From: Diaporthe sp. PMI_573
Taxonomy: Eukaryota; Ascomycota; Sordariomycetes; Diaporthales; Diaporthaceae
Reading direction: 5' to 3'
NCBI GenBank assembly: GCA_021399435.1
Contig: JAJTUP010000039.1
Span: 558,001 to 622,000 of the forward strand
DNA: 64,000 nucleotides
Shown: positions 1-11,500 of the stretch, one piece after another
Layout of the letters: the number at the start of each line of letters is the position of its first letter
Numbering within the stretch: position 1 is the first letter of the stretch
Program-made: the position numbers and the translations under genes
Notes under the pieces: model-generated
What the model saw: only the letters and a program-made list of their open reading frames with translations
Told to the model about the DNA's origin: nothing
Database searches by the model: none

Positions 1-28
1 GACTACCATTCGATCCACTAACCTTCAG

Positions 29-46
29 AGGTTATGAGCCCGGCTC
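29..46 (+). other. Primer-binding site matching the anticodon arm of initiator tRNA-Met
   Basis: The reverse complement of this stretch contains GGGCTCATAACC, the anticodon stem-loop of eukaryotic initiator tRNA-Met (anticodon CAT). Drosophila copia and yeast Ty5 are known to prime reverse transcription from a cleaved half of this tRNA. The position directly after a CA dinucleotide (26-27) fits the end of a 5' LTR. The tRNA identity is from memory of its conserved core; the use as primer is inferred. Confidence 0.55.
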
Positions 47-224
47 TCAGCAGTCGGTGCTCTGAAGGTCCCCGAAACTTTATTGAATTAGGCCCTAAAA
101 AGCCTACCTTTCTGTACGCTACAGTGCTCTTCAGAGGGCTGATTAGCGGACCAGCAAAAAGTCGAAAAAAACGCTGGTTTGGGCCTGCAAAGCCCAGAAA
201 CAACTGCAAAAAAGGAGCTATTTC

Positions 225-272
225 TGCTCCGCGGGTGATTCGAACCCACGACCCTCAGCGCACAGAGCGCCG
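225..272 (-). other. tRNA-like 3' half in the element leader
   Basis: On the minus strand a perfect T arm is visible (GTGGG, loop TTCGAAT, CACCC; 249-233), followed by a seven-base acceptor strand GCGGAGC, an A at the discriminator position (225) and a T run a few bases further on. Upstream lies a stem (272-256) whose seven-base loop would give anticodon CTG, but position 37 would be T and the variable loop six bases. No matching 5' acceptor strand or D arm follows. It is therefore a tRNA-derived fragment rather than a working gene. Confidence 0.35.
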
Positions 273-607
273 AGGACACCATTTCTCACAATTGCAACTG
301 CTTTGCTAGCATTTTCTACGAGGGAGAGTTTCACTTTCGAGACTACAAGTCAGAGGGTCACACACTGCCGAATATTTCTACAGAATAGGCACTACGGGAA
401 TATACGATTACGCTATAGGGGACTATAAATCACACTTTCTAGTGGGTAGCTTTTCCTTAAAATACCTATTTCTAGGTGTTTTTCCCTATTAGCCAGCTAT
501 CCAGCATAGCTTCCGAGACCCCTACAGAGGGGTCTACCCCTAATTTCCAGGGGTCTAAACCTCTTTCAGGCGCTCTTTTAAAGCGTTTTGAGGTTTAGGA
601 TCAGCAG

Positions 608-1027
608 ATGTTATACCTAAACAGCCGTTTAGATTCAGTATCAGAGCTATTAGCTCAACAAGTAGCTACTAGCAGTACCCTTCAGGGTACGCTAGGGGAA
701 TTAACTACTGCTATTTAGAGCCTGTCGGTTCTAGTAGCCCAGGCGCCTCAGGCGCTACAGGTGCCTCAGCCAGCACCCCAGGTATCCCAGCGAGCTCCCC
801 CAGAGCCTATAGACACTGAAAGTCCTTCTATAGGGCCTACGAGCCCTAATTCTAGGCCTACGGGTCCTGGAAGGCAGCCAGAATCCACTGGATTTAGCCC
901 TGATTTTAGTAGGGAGCTCTCTAAAAAGATATATACCTTTCTAGAGACCTATTGCCTAAAAGGCCCTAAAAATTTCGACCAGTAGAAGCAAGTACTAGCT
1001 ATTATGCTACGGGCTATAGGGTATAGC
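608..1027 (+). pseudogene. Copia 1 gag, 5' part
   Basis: Start of the gag-pol frame of copia element 1, beginning at ATG 608 and rich in Gln, Pro and Ser. It contains TAG codons where Gln would fit (about 716-718 and 983-985). It runs in frame up to the ATAGC duplication at 1023-1027. After the gypsy insertion the same frame resumes at 8598, so the insertion was precise. The ATG at 608 is the first plausible start, but a TAG at 596-598 could itself be a mutated Gln, so the true start may lie further upstream. Confidence 0.6.
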
Positions 1028-1214
1028 TGTAATGGGCTCTGTACTAGGCACGATGGTCCGGTGAACTAGGAAGGCTAACATATGTATTAGGTGTAGGTCT
1101 GGTATAAGACTGATTCTTGCCCCTGCTAAACTGAGATGTAGAGGCTTTGGGCCCTTTTCTAGACGTGGGGGCTTTTCGCCGAGGCTTTCGCGTAGCTTCC
1201 GCCTAGGCGTTATA
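1028..1214 (-). repeat. Gypsy A 3' LTR (187 bp)
   Basis: Same sequence family as 8433-8592 and 30571-30757. It retains a 27-bp internal duplication containing GGGCCCTTTTCTA, which the other LTR of this element lacks. Confidence 0.9.
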
Positions 1215-1216
1215 AT

Positions 1217-3170
1217 TGTGCCTTTCCCCCAGAGGCCCGTCCCTAGGCCGTAAACCGGCTTTCGTACGGCTTTCACGGATACCTTTAAGTCACTACTTCC
1301 GGTAATTCACTAAACGGTCCTAGTTCCTTCGAGACCCGTTTGTCGCCACACTAACCAGGCGGCGTGGTTTAAATAGCCTGCCAGCCAGGCTGCTTCTAAC
1401 TTCTTTCTTCCTCCAACCTATAACTCACAACCTTCTAAAGCCGTCGCTATAGCACCTCTTCTACCTACCGCTTTAAGTAATTTTCATAATACCTTCTCAA
1501 CACCTTTATTATATCTCGCTTGTCTGGCTTATTTAAGGGCTTCTCGCCTTTATCATTAGATAAGGCGTCGCCTTCCTCTTTGAAGGGGTCTTGCAATTGT
1601 TCCTGGTCTTTTTCGGCAAGCGCTTCTAGCCTTAGGCCTCTAGCCTCTGTTTACTTTTATTCTCCTTCCATTAATTCTGCCGGCAAAGGTAGCTCTTTAC
1701 ACTACTTATAGTTATCCTCCCCGCAAGGTTAGAGTAGCCCGTTTACAGAGTTTCCTGACTTATCGGGTTTAAGTCTCGAGGGGTTTAGTAGTAATCGCGC
1801 TGGCTTTATTACGAATTTTCTTACCATCTCTTCCTCTTTAGAGTCGTCCTCCTCTAAATAAAGCGATACCTTAACTATAACTTAAGGCAAGTCCTTAAAG
1901 GTGGCTAGTAAGTAGCCTGCCACTATCTCGCAAACCCCTTAAACTTGTCGCAAGGTAGTAGCAAGTGTTACCGTATTGCTAGGTAAACTAAACAAGAGGG
2001 GACCTCCGAAAGTGCCTCAAACCTTAAAGGGACTGGCTTTTTTTGCTGGTAAGTTTATATAGTTGTATGTACCTGCCGAGGCTCTTAAGCGCGCGATGCC
2101 TCCCAGCCAGCAGCGTATAGTGGCAGCCCCTAGAGACGTTGTTTAAATCTTGTGCAACCTATCTGGGCGGGATAAGAGGATATAGACCTAGAGTTAGGCG
2201 ATCTAGTCCCGAGCCCCTTGTAAAGCCTATATATATAGCTTTCTCAAGAGGTTCGAGGAGAATATACCTTCCTTGCAGGAGGATGTGCCCTACATTATAA
2301 CTAGTTCAGGGAGCTTTCGGTACAATCAGTACATTAAAAAGCATCACTCGCCTTATATAATAGTAAGTATCCTTCTATCTACTATTGTTATTTCTATTAA
2401 CCCTTATAGGGGGATCCTTTAATTACCAGGTCAATTACCAACCTACATTTTACAAGAGCCCTTCTAAGGGGAATCGCCCAGGCTACAAATCCTCCTCTGT
2501 CAATAGCATAGAAGAACCAGCTATCAACCTTGTAGGTTTACCTAGCCTAAACCTTAATAAACCTATCTGTAAATAGACCAAGCAGTACTCTGGCGTTTCG
2601 GAAAATAGTAGAGAACCTAAAGTACAAGAGAGGCTCCTAGGAGAAGAAATAGATTAAGGTTATAAATATAAGTCCTCTATATTTCGAGACATAATTATAC
2701 ACTAATCTACTCAGGACTCAGCCATTATAGAGGCCAGTATCTTTTAATTACAGGCCCTAGCTAATTTATACCTGCTTCATTTAGTATAGTTTGGCTCGGC
2801 TAACTCGGTAGACGCCCTTTGTGAGAGGATCTTAAGGAACCTGGTCAACACTCGTTATAGGATGCCGCGTCTAGTCCCGGCCAATAACGGGTTTCTGGTT
2901 TAGTATAGCTTGGTTTAGGGGTTTCTCTTAGAGGTTTCGCGGGTTATAGATGATGCTTTTAGGGCCTGGCCGAAGGGGTTTCTGTTGTTGTTACAGGAGA
3001 TGACCCATAGGATGCAGATAGCTCTCCCCCGCTAGTTACTTAGGGATATAGTAGCTTAGTAATTAGTGCTGGTAGAAGGGGTTTGGTTTTTTAGGAGTAG
3101 AGATAATAATACTCTTATATTGCTTTTTCGGGGACCCTTCTAGTCCCCCTTTAACCTAGACATTTCTAAG
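1217..3170 (+). pseudogene. Antisense gene-like frame between pol and 3' LTR of gypsy A
   Basis: On the strand opposite to pol, one frame stays open from about 1217 to 2362 if TAA/TAG are taken as mutated Gln codons. It includes a stop-free run of 63 codons at 1520-1708. A consensus 5' splice site GTAAGT lies at 2363 and an acceptor TATAG ends at 2409. Removing these 47 bases keeps the frame, which continues to about 2780. A further protein-like stretch in another frame spans about 2700-3170, perhaps after a second intron. The predicted product is Ser-rich in its first half and basic later. I recognise no family. It lies tail-to-tail with pol. It could be an accessory gene of the element or a captured host sequence. 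Confidence 0.45.
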
Positions 3171-3394
3171 GTTGTTCGTACTTAATTCTAATATATTAAT
3201 TTTTCAAACCTTCCTCTACTTATATAATACTCAATAGCCTCTTAGTAGGCCTTTATCTAGAAACATTTTCCTATTATTAAGCCAGCATTAAGTTTACTAG
3301 TCAATCTTTTAATACTTATTAGATTAATATTAGCTTTATCAGCTAGTCATCTAACACTCCTGGCCTTTATAGGCCTATCACTATTCAATTTATA

Positions 3395-6300
3395 GCCGCT
3401 TTCTATAGCCTCCGCTAGTCTAATCTTAGGTTCTTTTTCGATTTCTCTTTAGTCCTCTTTTTTTTTAGTACTTTTAAATAGTTTTATCTACCAATATCTT
3501 ACCTTCTAGTACCTATAAATTGTATTTACTAGGCCACCCTTTCTACTTTATCAGGTAATATATAGTGTTTCTGATTTCCTGGTAGTCTCGGATCTCCTTT
3601 AGCTTCTATTTAGCTTGTTTATCCTCTAGGTCTAGTAGATCTAAGATACCCTCTATTAGGTCCTTTAGATTCCTTGCTATCTAAGGCTCTAGCTGGCTTA
3701 TATAGTAAACATGGTATATTTATAAATACTTCTCTAGGAGGGTTAAACTATAAGCCTATTTACTTATTTAAGATATAATTCTAAATAGGCTGACCCTCTA
3801 TAGAGCAAGCTTCCTGTTTTTTAAGAATAAATACTTAGTTATCAGTAATACCTATTGGCTGATCTTAAATTATATAGGTTAGTATTAATTGTTGTAATTT
3901 TAAATTTATATCTTAACTATCTATTTCTAATTCTCCTTATAGTCTATTTAAATTCGCTAAAGTTTCTCTATATATTCCTTAACTACTAGTACCTCCCTCT
4001 AAGGGATACTGTTCTCAGTAGGCCATTTATCATATAGGATAGTAAAAGACGGTTTATAGCCTAAGAGAGCTTTAAATAGGCTTATCTTAATTATGGTACT
4101 TTATACTAAATTATATATAAAGAATATAGTATATAATAGGTTTGGCTAGTTCTAGATATTTTCTACTATAAATACCTTTAGATATTGTTTTAAGGTTTAG
4201 TTTATTCTTTCTGTTTATCTATTATTTTATAGGTAGTAAGTAGTAATATATTAGGTTTTAATTCTACTTAGCTAGTAAAGTATCTTCTAAAACTTACTGG
4301 TAAAGGTTATGCTTCTATTAGTCACGATTCCTTTAGATAGTCTCTATTTACACTTAATCTCCCTATAGAAGATTTTAGCTAGTTTAGCAGCATTTATCAT
4401 TATATTTACTATAATAAAGAAACTCATCTTAGTATAACAATCTACTATAATTAAGATCACATCTACTTTCTTACCATCTCTAATAGTAGTTAGAAGTCTA
4501 GTAATAAAGTCTATACTAAGTTCTTATATAGGGCCCAATAGAATTAGTAATAAAGCAAGCTCTCCATATAGGCAATAACATGGCACAGATATATATTAAT
4601 ACATTATACAAGAGTACACATAGTCTACAATAGAGGTCCTTAAGCCCGGCTAGCAAAAATGTCTTTCAACCAGGATTCGTATCTATATCTACCCCCAGTA
4701 TCTACTTAGCGGCTTATCGTAGTAGGTTTATAGGATCTCCTATTATAAAGCTTCTTGTTCTAGCATATATATACGTCTTTTCTAGTATAGTAGTCTGTCT
4801 TAGAACTTATAACCAAAACTATTTAAAACAGCACTATTTGAGAATTTTATCTTTTTAATAATAGCCTAAATCTTAGAGTCTTCCCCTTAGGCTTCGCGTA
4901 TTAAGTCTAATAGTAGAGAGTAGAGCCCTTAATACATTATACCTATGTTGCCGACATATATCTAGGCCCAGACTCTTATTATAAACTGCCCCTATAAAGG
5001 AGCCGTAGACTTAAGCTAACGCTCTATTAGAAAGAAATCAAGTTTTAAGACCTCTTACACTTTGGTATTTCTAACTACAGCCTTAAACTAAGCCTGCCGT
5101 TAGTCTTCTAGATAGGATTGTAAGTCTTTTCTAATAGCCGCAACCATTTTTAATTTTAGAGTTAAGATCTAACTTAAATTTAAAGGCTTTTCTTCTAACA
5201 TATAGTCAGGCCTTCTTAATAGGCCATCTACCAGGTTTATTCTCCCGAAACAATATTTAATAGTAAAATCAAACCCGGCTAAATATATAAGCTATTAAAC
5301 CTGCTTCTATATTAGTTCTTTTTACTTTATAAAGCCATAGAGATTATTATAATCAAAAAGAACTATAACCAGCTCTTATATCCCTTCAAGATACTATTAC
5401 TAGTGTTTAAAGCTCTCAATAATAGTACTTAGCTCTTTATTATAAGTTATCTAGTAGAGCTTAGCTCTAGAGAACTTCTTTAACTAAAAAGCAATTAGAT
5501 GCCATTAGGATTTACCTTTATCTCAGTATTGCTATAAAATTATAGACACAATAGCTCTGTCTAATACATTATACTCAATTTATATAGAGAGCATAGAGTT
5601 ATAATATTAAAAAAGAGGTACCTATTAGAACTTTATCTTAAGCTCTTTAAAGGCCCTTTATATTTTAATATTTTCTAGGGCCAAGAGATTAATTTTTCCT
5701 AGTTTTTAGCTATATTGTATCTTTTTTAATTATTTGTTAAATAGTTATGTGATTTTTAAGTAATCCCTAATAAATCTTTAGTAAAAGTTATAGAAACCTA
5801 AGAATACTTAAATATCGTGATAAATAGTTAGTATTAGCTATTTCCAGATAGTCCTAATCCTATTAGAATCCATTTAGACTTCTTTCCTTCTAATTAAAAA
5901 TCCTAAAAACTTAATCTCTTTTTAAAAAAAGCAGTATTTCTTAATATTACCATATAACTTTACTATTACGAGACAATCTATAATTGTTTGTATATACTTC
6001 TTATACTCCTCTTTACTTCCTAAAAAAATTAAAATATCATCTAAATAAACAATTATATAGATATTAATATAATTTCCCAAGACTTCTACAATAAAAGATT
6101 AAAACATAGCTAGGGTATTAGTTAATCTAAACGGTACTACTTTAAATTTATAATAACTATATTATATACAGAAAGCTGTCTTTTATTTATCACCCTTTTA
6201 AATACAAATCTAATAATACGTATCTATTAAATCAATTTTAAAAAAATACTATATGCTTAATAATCAATCTAATATTTCTAAAACTAGTAGTAAAAGATAC

Positions 6301-8402
6301 TGATTTTTTATCATTATTTTATTAAAAGCCCTATAGTTAATGTAGAATTAAAGGGTTCTGTCTTTTTTCGGCACAAACAAAACTAGCGTACTAGTAAGAC
6401 TTTTACTATAGACAATTTGTCTTAACTTTAAACTCTTTTTAAGCCATTTCCTTAAGACCTTAAGTTCCGTTAATAAGAGTAGGTATAGAGGTAGAAAAGA
6501 AGGTAAAGTTTCCTTCTCTAGATCTATTATATAATCTACCTTCCTTCTTAGTAGTAGCTCTTTAGCTCTAGCTTTAATAAAAAATGTCTCTATTTCCACT
6601 AATTGCAGGTATATCTAAGATAGATCTAGAGGTGGTTTCTCCTCTTTATCTATCCCTCAAGGCTCTCATTAAAGACTCTCCTCCTTTTCCATTATACTAA
6701 AAAATTCCGCTATAAAAAAGATTATATAATAATAAAAGACCTTCCCCCAATTCCTTATAAAAGACTTTATAGTTTATTTCACTATATAAATCTCGTTTTA
6801 TTAAAGCCACCAATCCTTTAGACAGCTTTTAAGCCCTATTTAAAAATATTCCAAACCTAAGGTATCTAAGAGCAAAATAGATTCTAATTAATTTCTTTAG
6901 ATTGCAATATAATCTCACGTCTCCTTTTTCTAATTTCCAAAATAATCTTTAAGTAACAAGAGAACCTAATAGACATTATAAATAAAAACCTTACTTTTCT
7001 AAACTCCCACCATAGATACTAATAACTTTGTAGATAATTTAAGACCAAACTTTTTAATAAAAAAAATACTAACTAAGTCTACTTATACTTGTGTATCTAG
7101 ATTAATCTTAACATATCTTTAATCGCGCTTTGTGGCTACTTTGCCGGAAATTGTAAATATCTCCCAGACCTCTACTATCTTTTCTTCTACTTTTAAGTAT
7201 AGTCACTAGTCTTTCTCCTTCACCTCTAACACTGTTCCTATAGATAGTTAAAAGGCACCTCGGCTCTCTCTTTCTTGGTTTTAACCTTAATAGCCCCTAG
7301 ACTAATAGTTGCCGCAGTCTTATACTTAATTTACCAATACTATAGTTTCTACCAGTACTAGGTAGTCTAAAGAATAGTAGTAGGTACTTCTATACCTATA
7401 GTATATAGTCGTCTTACCTGTTTTATCTAGAGGATTTAGCTTTAAGGTTACTTTAGAAATACTTCTTTAAGCATTCTGATTTAGCTAGATATAAGAACCC
7501 CTAGCTCTTAATCCTTAGCCTCTTTCTTAGCCTCGCTACCGTAGATAATTTTAAGTTCTACCCTATACATTTAAAGTGCTTTCTAAAGGACTTCCCCCTT
7601 GTTCTCTCTTATTAGGGGTTCTGTCGATTCCCCCCTTCCTTAAGCCTACCTCCTTATACTTTCTCTTTTTTACCTTTTCTAAAATACTAACCTAGATTGC
7701 TTAGGCAACCCTAACTATCTTATCTTTGGTCTCTAGTATACTAAGGGTATATTTTATTTAAATCTCTAATAATACCTATCCTAATAGCTTTAAGAGAAAG
7801 AATTTAGCTCTCAAACTATTACTCCTTATTTCCTGTTCTAATTTTAATATTTTAAGATATTAGTAAAAGGTCTATAGATCTTAGTTTTCTCGTTAATAGG
7901 CGGCATTAATTAAGCTTTAAATAACACCTAATATGCCTTAGGAATCCTTCTTAAAATTAAAGCTAAAAGTCTTAAACTCGTCTTACTTATAATAGTCAAA
8001 TATAGACTTATCTCCTTTTCTCAAGGATTTTATATAAGTATCCCAATGATTTCGGCACTCTTTCTTAACATAGTCCAATATATATATTACCTTCGTCTTA
8101 TTATTATAGAGAATTTGTAGTTATAAAATATAGGCCCTTTCTAGGTCTATTATCTAGCTATTATATTACTAAAGGGTGCAGACTATAGGTAATGAAGTAA
8201 TATTGGCCAGCTTTAAATCTTTCGGCTTAGCTTTAACAGCCGTTTAGACTACTTTTAGAACGTTGATTCTCTGTTAAAGTAATTAATTACGTTCCCATTC
8301 TTGTACCAAGGCATTATCAAGCTAAACTATTCCCAAACTGCCCTTGTCATTATCGTGACTTCCTTGGGATCTTCCCCTCCTTTTACCGGTCTTTAGTAGC
8401 AT
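3395..8402 (-). pseudogene. Gypsy A gag-pol, heavily mutated
   Basis: Read on the minus strand, a gag-like frame starts at ATG 8402-8400. Reverse transcriptase is recognisable at 6599-6348 by FVPKKDRTLR and nearby by YLDDILIF (about 6052-6030). Near 3600-3500 the frame has a chromodomain-like YLIK-x-KG motif with Trp codons turned into stops, as in chromovirus-type gypsy elements. TAA and TAG codons are scattered throughout where Gln or Trp is expected, with strong AT bias. No frame longer than 83 codons survives. The pol end near 3395 is approximate. Confidence 0.7.
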
Positions 8403-8432
8403 TGTAGGTAGTGTATAAAGAAGAATCAGAAT

Positions 8433-8592
8433 TGTAATGGGCTCTATATTAGGTACAATAGTCTGGTAAACTAGGAAGGCTAACATATATATTAGGTGTA
8501 GGTCTGGTGTAAGACTAATTCTTGCCCCCGCTAAACTGAGACGTGGGGGCTTTTCGCCGGGGCTTCCGCGTGGCTTCCGCCTAGGTGTTACA
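8433..8592 (-). repeat. Gypsy A 5' LTR (160 bp)
   Basis: Matches 1028-1214 except for a 27-bp deletion lying between two short direct copies of GACGTGGGGGCTT. It ends in GTGTTACA, followed by the ATAGC duplication. Confidence 0.9.
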
Positions 8593-8597
8593 ATAGC

Positions 8598-11500
8598 TAA
8601 TTTTCGGACAACCCTTTTGTAGTAGATAGCCTAAGCGATAGTAATTAGGCTATTCTCTTAATGCTCTTAAGAGATAGCCTATCTTTAGGCCTATAAGCTG
8701 CTATTGCTTAAATCTCAGGCCCTTTGGAAGCCTACAGGCTTTTAAAAGACCAGTATTCCCACTCTATGGGTCTATAGAGAGACTCGCTGTATAGGGAATT
8801 TCACTCCCTACGGTATACTTCTGGCACTAATCTAGCGGAATTTAACGCTAGGTTTAATAGCCTAATTTCTAGGCTACGGCTCTCCGGAGCCTAAATAGAG
8901 CCTACTGACCTAATAAATCAGTACCTGGCCTCCCTGGAAAGGGCTTTTCCACAGTGGGCAGAACGGCTTAGAGGAACTATCTGTACGCTAAAAGTTACGG
9001 GCCAGCCTATAGATAGGCTAAATCTATAGTTCCTTATGGCGGATATACTGGAAGAGACTAGAAATCCGTCTTTAGCATCCTATCAGGTTGCTAAAGGGGG
9101 TAATAAACCTCCTTCAAGCCTTAAAAAGCCTGAAAATCAGCAGAAGGACCCTAAAAAGGCTGAAGAAAATAAGCCTAATAAGGGATCTAGCGGCTCTAGT
9201 AGCAAGAAAAAATCTACTAAGCCGAAATCTGCTAGTGGGGAGTCCTCTAAAGAGTCTTCTAAAGATTCAGAGGACTATACCTGTGCCGTAGGCTATTCAG
9301 CCTATAGTGATGAAGAATTAGCTCTTAATAAGAGCTATTCTCTAGGTGATGAGGCTAGTGATTCAGACAGCTCGTCTATAGCCTCAGAGGGCCCCTGTAA
9401 ACACTGCTACAGGGGCCTACAGTCGGAAGGGCCTCCTAAAAAGGGCCCTAGGTCCCCTAAAAAGGGCCCTAAGCCTTCTAGGCCTTCTAGGCCTACTGCC
9501 CTACTATACGATACTGGTTCTACCGTACATATAGTAAATAACCGTTCTTTGTTCACTAATTTAGTGACTACCGGTGATTTTGGGTACCTACAGACAGGTG
9601 GGGGTAGAGTTTACCCCTCAGGTAGAGGCAACGCTGTATTTCAGGTAGATAGCCCTGAAAACCCAGCCAAGACTAAGCGTCTAGTCCTAAAAGAGGCACT
9701 ATTTGTGCCCTCTATGGATATAAGCATTTTTAGTGGTCTTCGACACTATAATGCAGGGGGTTACCTCTCAAAGAATACCCTCTTTAAGGCTGATCAGCAA
9801 CCGATTGTACGCCTAAACCCTCCTAAAACGGGATTTTTTATCCCTCAGAAGGGGGTACAGGCCCCACAAGCCTATTCTACCCAAGCAAATAGTATATACT
9901 ATGTCCCCAGTAGTAGTACAAAAGCTTTGGAGATAGTGCTGCCCCCTTTTAATAGGGAGGCAGCTAGGGACTATGAAAAAATCCCTACCCCTAAAGAGCC
10001 TATTCTTACAGAAGAATTAGGCCCTTCCGGGTCCTCTACAGGCTCTACTGCTTCAGATTCTGGGCTACAGAAGCCTAACCCTGAGATACAGGGTCTTCCG
10101 GTACGGGTCCCTCGCACGCCCCCTTCTATAGGTCTTTCGCCCTCTCGGCCAGAAACGCCTGTAGGAAATAGGGGGGGTAGGGCCACAGAGGACCTAGAAG
10201 ATCTCCTTTTAGAGGGCCTCTCGCCTTCTAGAAAGGCCACCAGACAGCCTATTCAGGCTAAACCTTCTGAAGGGTCCCCTAAGCTACTCAAACTAGCTTA
10301 TCTCTGGCATAAGAGATTAGGGCATATAAGCCTTCGTCTACTGAAGAAGACGGCAAAAATTGCCCAGGGGGTACCTAATTTTGATTCTATCTCAGAAGGG
10401 GACTTTCTCTGCTTGGCCTGCGACAGGGCTAAAGCGGTCCGTAGGCTTAACCATAGGCCTATAGACGATCCAGAGGGTATATTAGATTCTTTAGAAGGGG
10501 ACACCTTTTCTATTAAGCCTATGCCCTATAATAAGTGCCCTATTGGGCTACTAATAGTGGATAGAAAGTCTAGATTTCGGTGGCTTTTCCTGCTAAAAAG
10601 CCGAGATGGAGACCCTATTATGGATACTATTAAGGGCTTTTTTAGGTCCTTGAAAGCCCTATTCGGGCGGTACCCTAAGGGCTTCCATTTTGACGGTGGG
10701 AAGGAGATAAATGCTAGCCTACAGGCCTGGCTACAGCATAAAGGCATAGAGTTTTCAACTAGCAGCCCCTATATCTACGAGCAAAACGGTCTAATAGAAC
10801 GCTCTATTAGAGTTATTCTGGACCGTTTAAGGGCTACTATGCTTGCTGCAGGCCTACCGCTATATCTATGGTGTTTTACTATACCTGCTGTTTTAGAGTT
10901 AATTAACTCTACTGCTCTTACAAATAGAGACCTTACAGCCTATTAAGAGCTTCACGATGGGCTAGAGCCTTCTAAAACCCATAAACCCCTTCTGAAGAGG
11001 TACAGGGTTATAGGGGCTCGCTGTGAGGTCTTCCTACCTGAAAAAAAGCGTCCAAAGGGCTATAAACTAGCCCCGAGGACTGAAACAGGCTATTTGTTAG
11101 CAGTATTAGGGAATAATACATACCAAGTATATATCCCTAAAAGGCATACTGTTTTGAAAACCTCTATTGTAAAGATTTACGAGGATTTAAGCAGTATAGA
11201 TACTAGTGGCGGTTTTGGGCCAGAAGGGGTAGTAGAGGGTCTCTCAGACCCTCTAGATAGGGATATAGACCCTACAACCGCTGAAGGGCCTCTCTCAGAC
11301 CCTTTAGAACCTACTGGGCCTCTCTCAGGCCCTGTAGTACCTGCCGGGCCTATTTTAGACCCCCCAGAAGAGCCTCTCTCAGGCTTACCTGCACTCTCTG
11401 CAGAAGGGGACCCCCCAGAGGGTTCCGGGGAATTAGAGGATATAGGGCCTACTTTAGGCCCTACAAAGTCGTCCCCAGAGGGTTTAGGTCCAACTCTACC

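Larger units (their letters stand above)
1028..8592 (-). mobile_element. Ty3/gypsy retrotransposon A, complete, inside copia 1
   Basis: LTRs at 1028-1214 and 8433-8592 read TGTAATGG...TTATA/TTACA on +. The element is flanked by the perfect 5-bp duplication ATAGC (1023-1027 and 8593-8597). Sense is minus: the 5' LTR is on the right, gag begins near 8402, reverse transcriptase lies near 6600-6030 and a chromodomain near 3600-3500. About 2.2 kb between the end of pol and the left LTR is occupied by a reading frame on the opposite strand. The interior from 2650 to 8400 is much more AT-rich than the 1215-2650 part. Confidence 0.9.

Noticed and set aside
34..309. 91-codon open frame on +
   Set aside because: It runs across the primer site and the tRNA-like fragment; the RTHDPQ-type peptide is a typical chance translation of antisense tRNA sequence.
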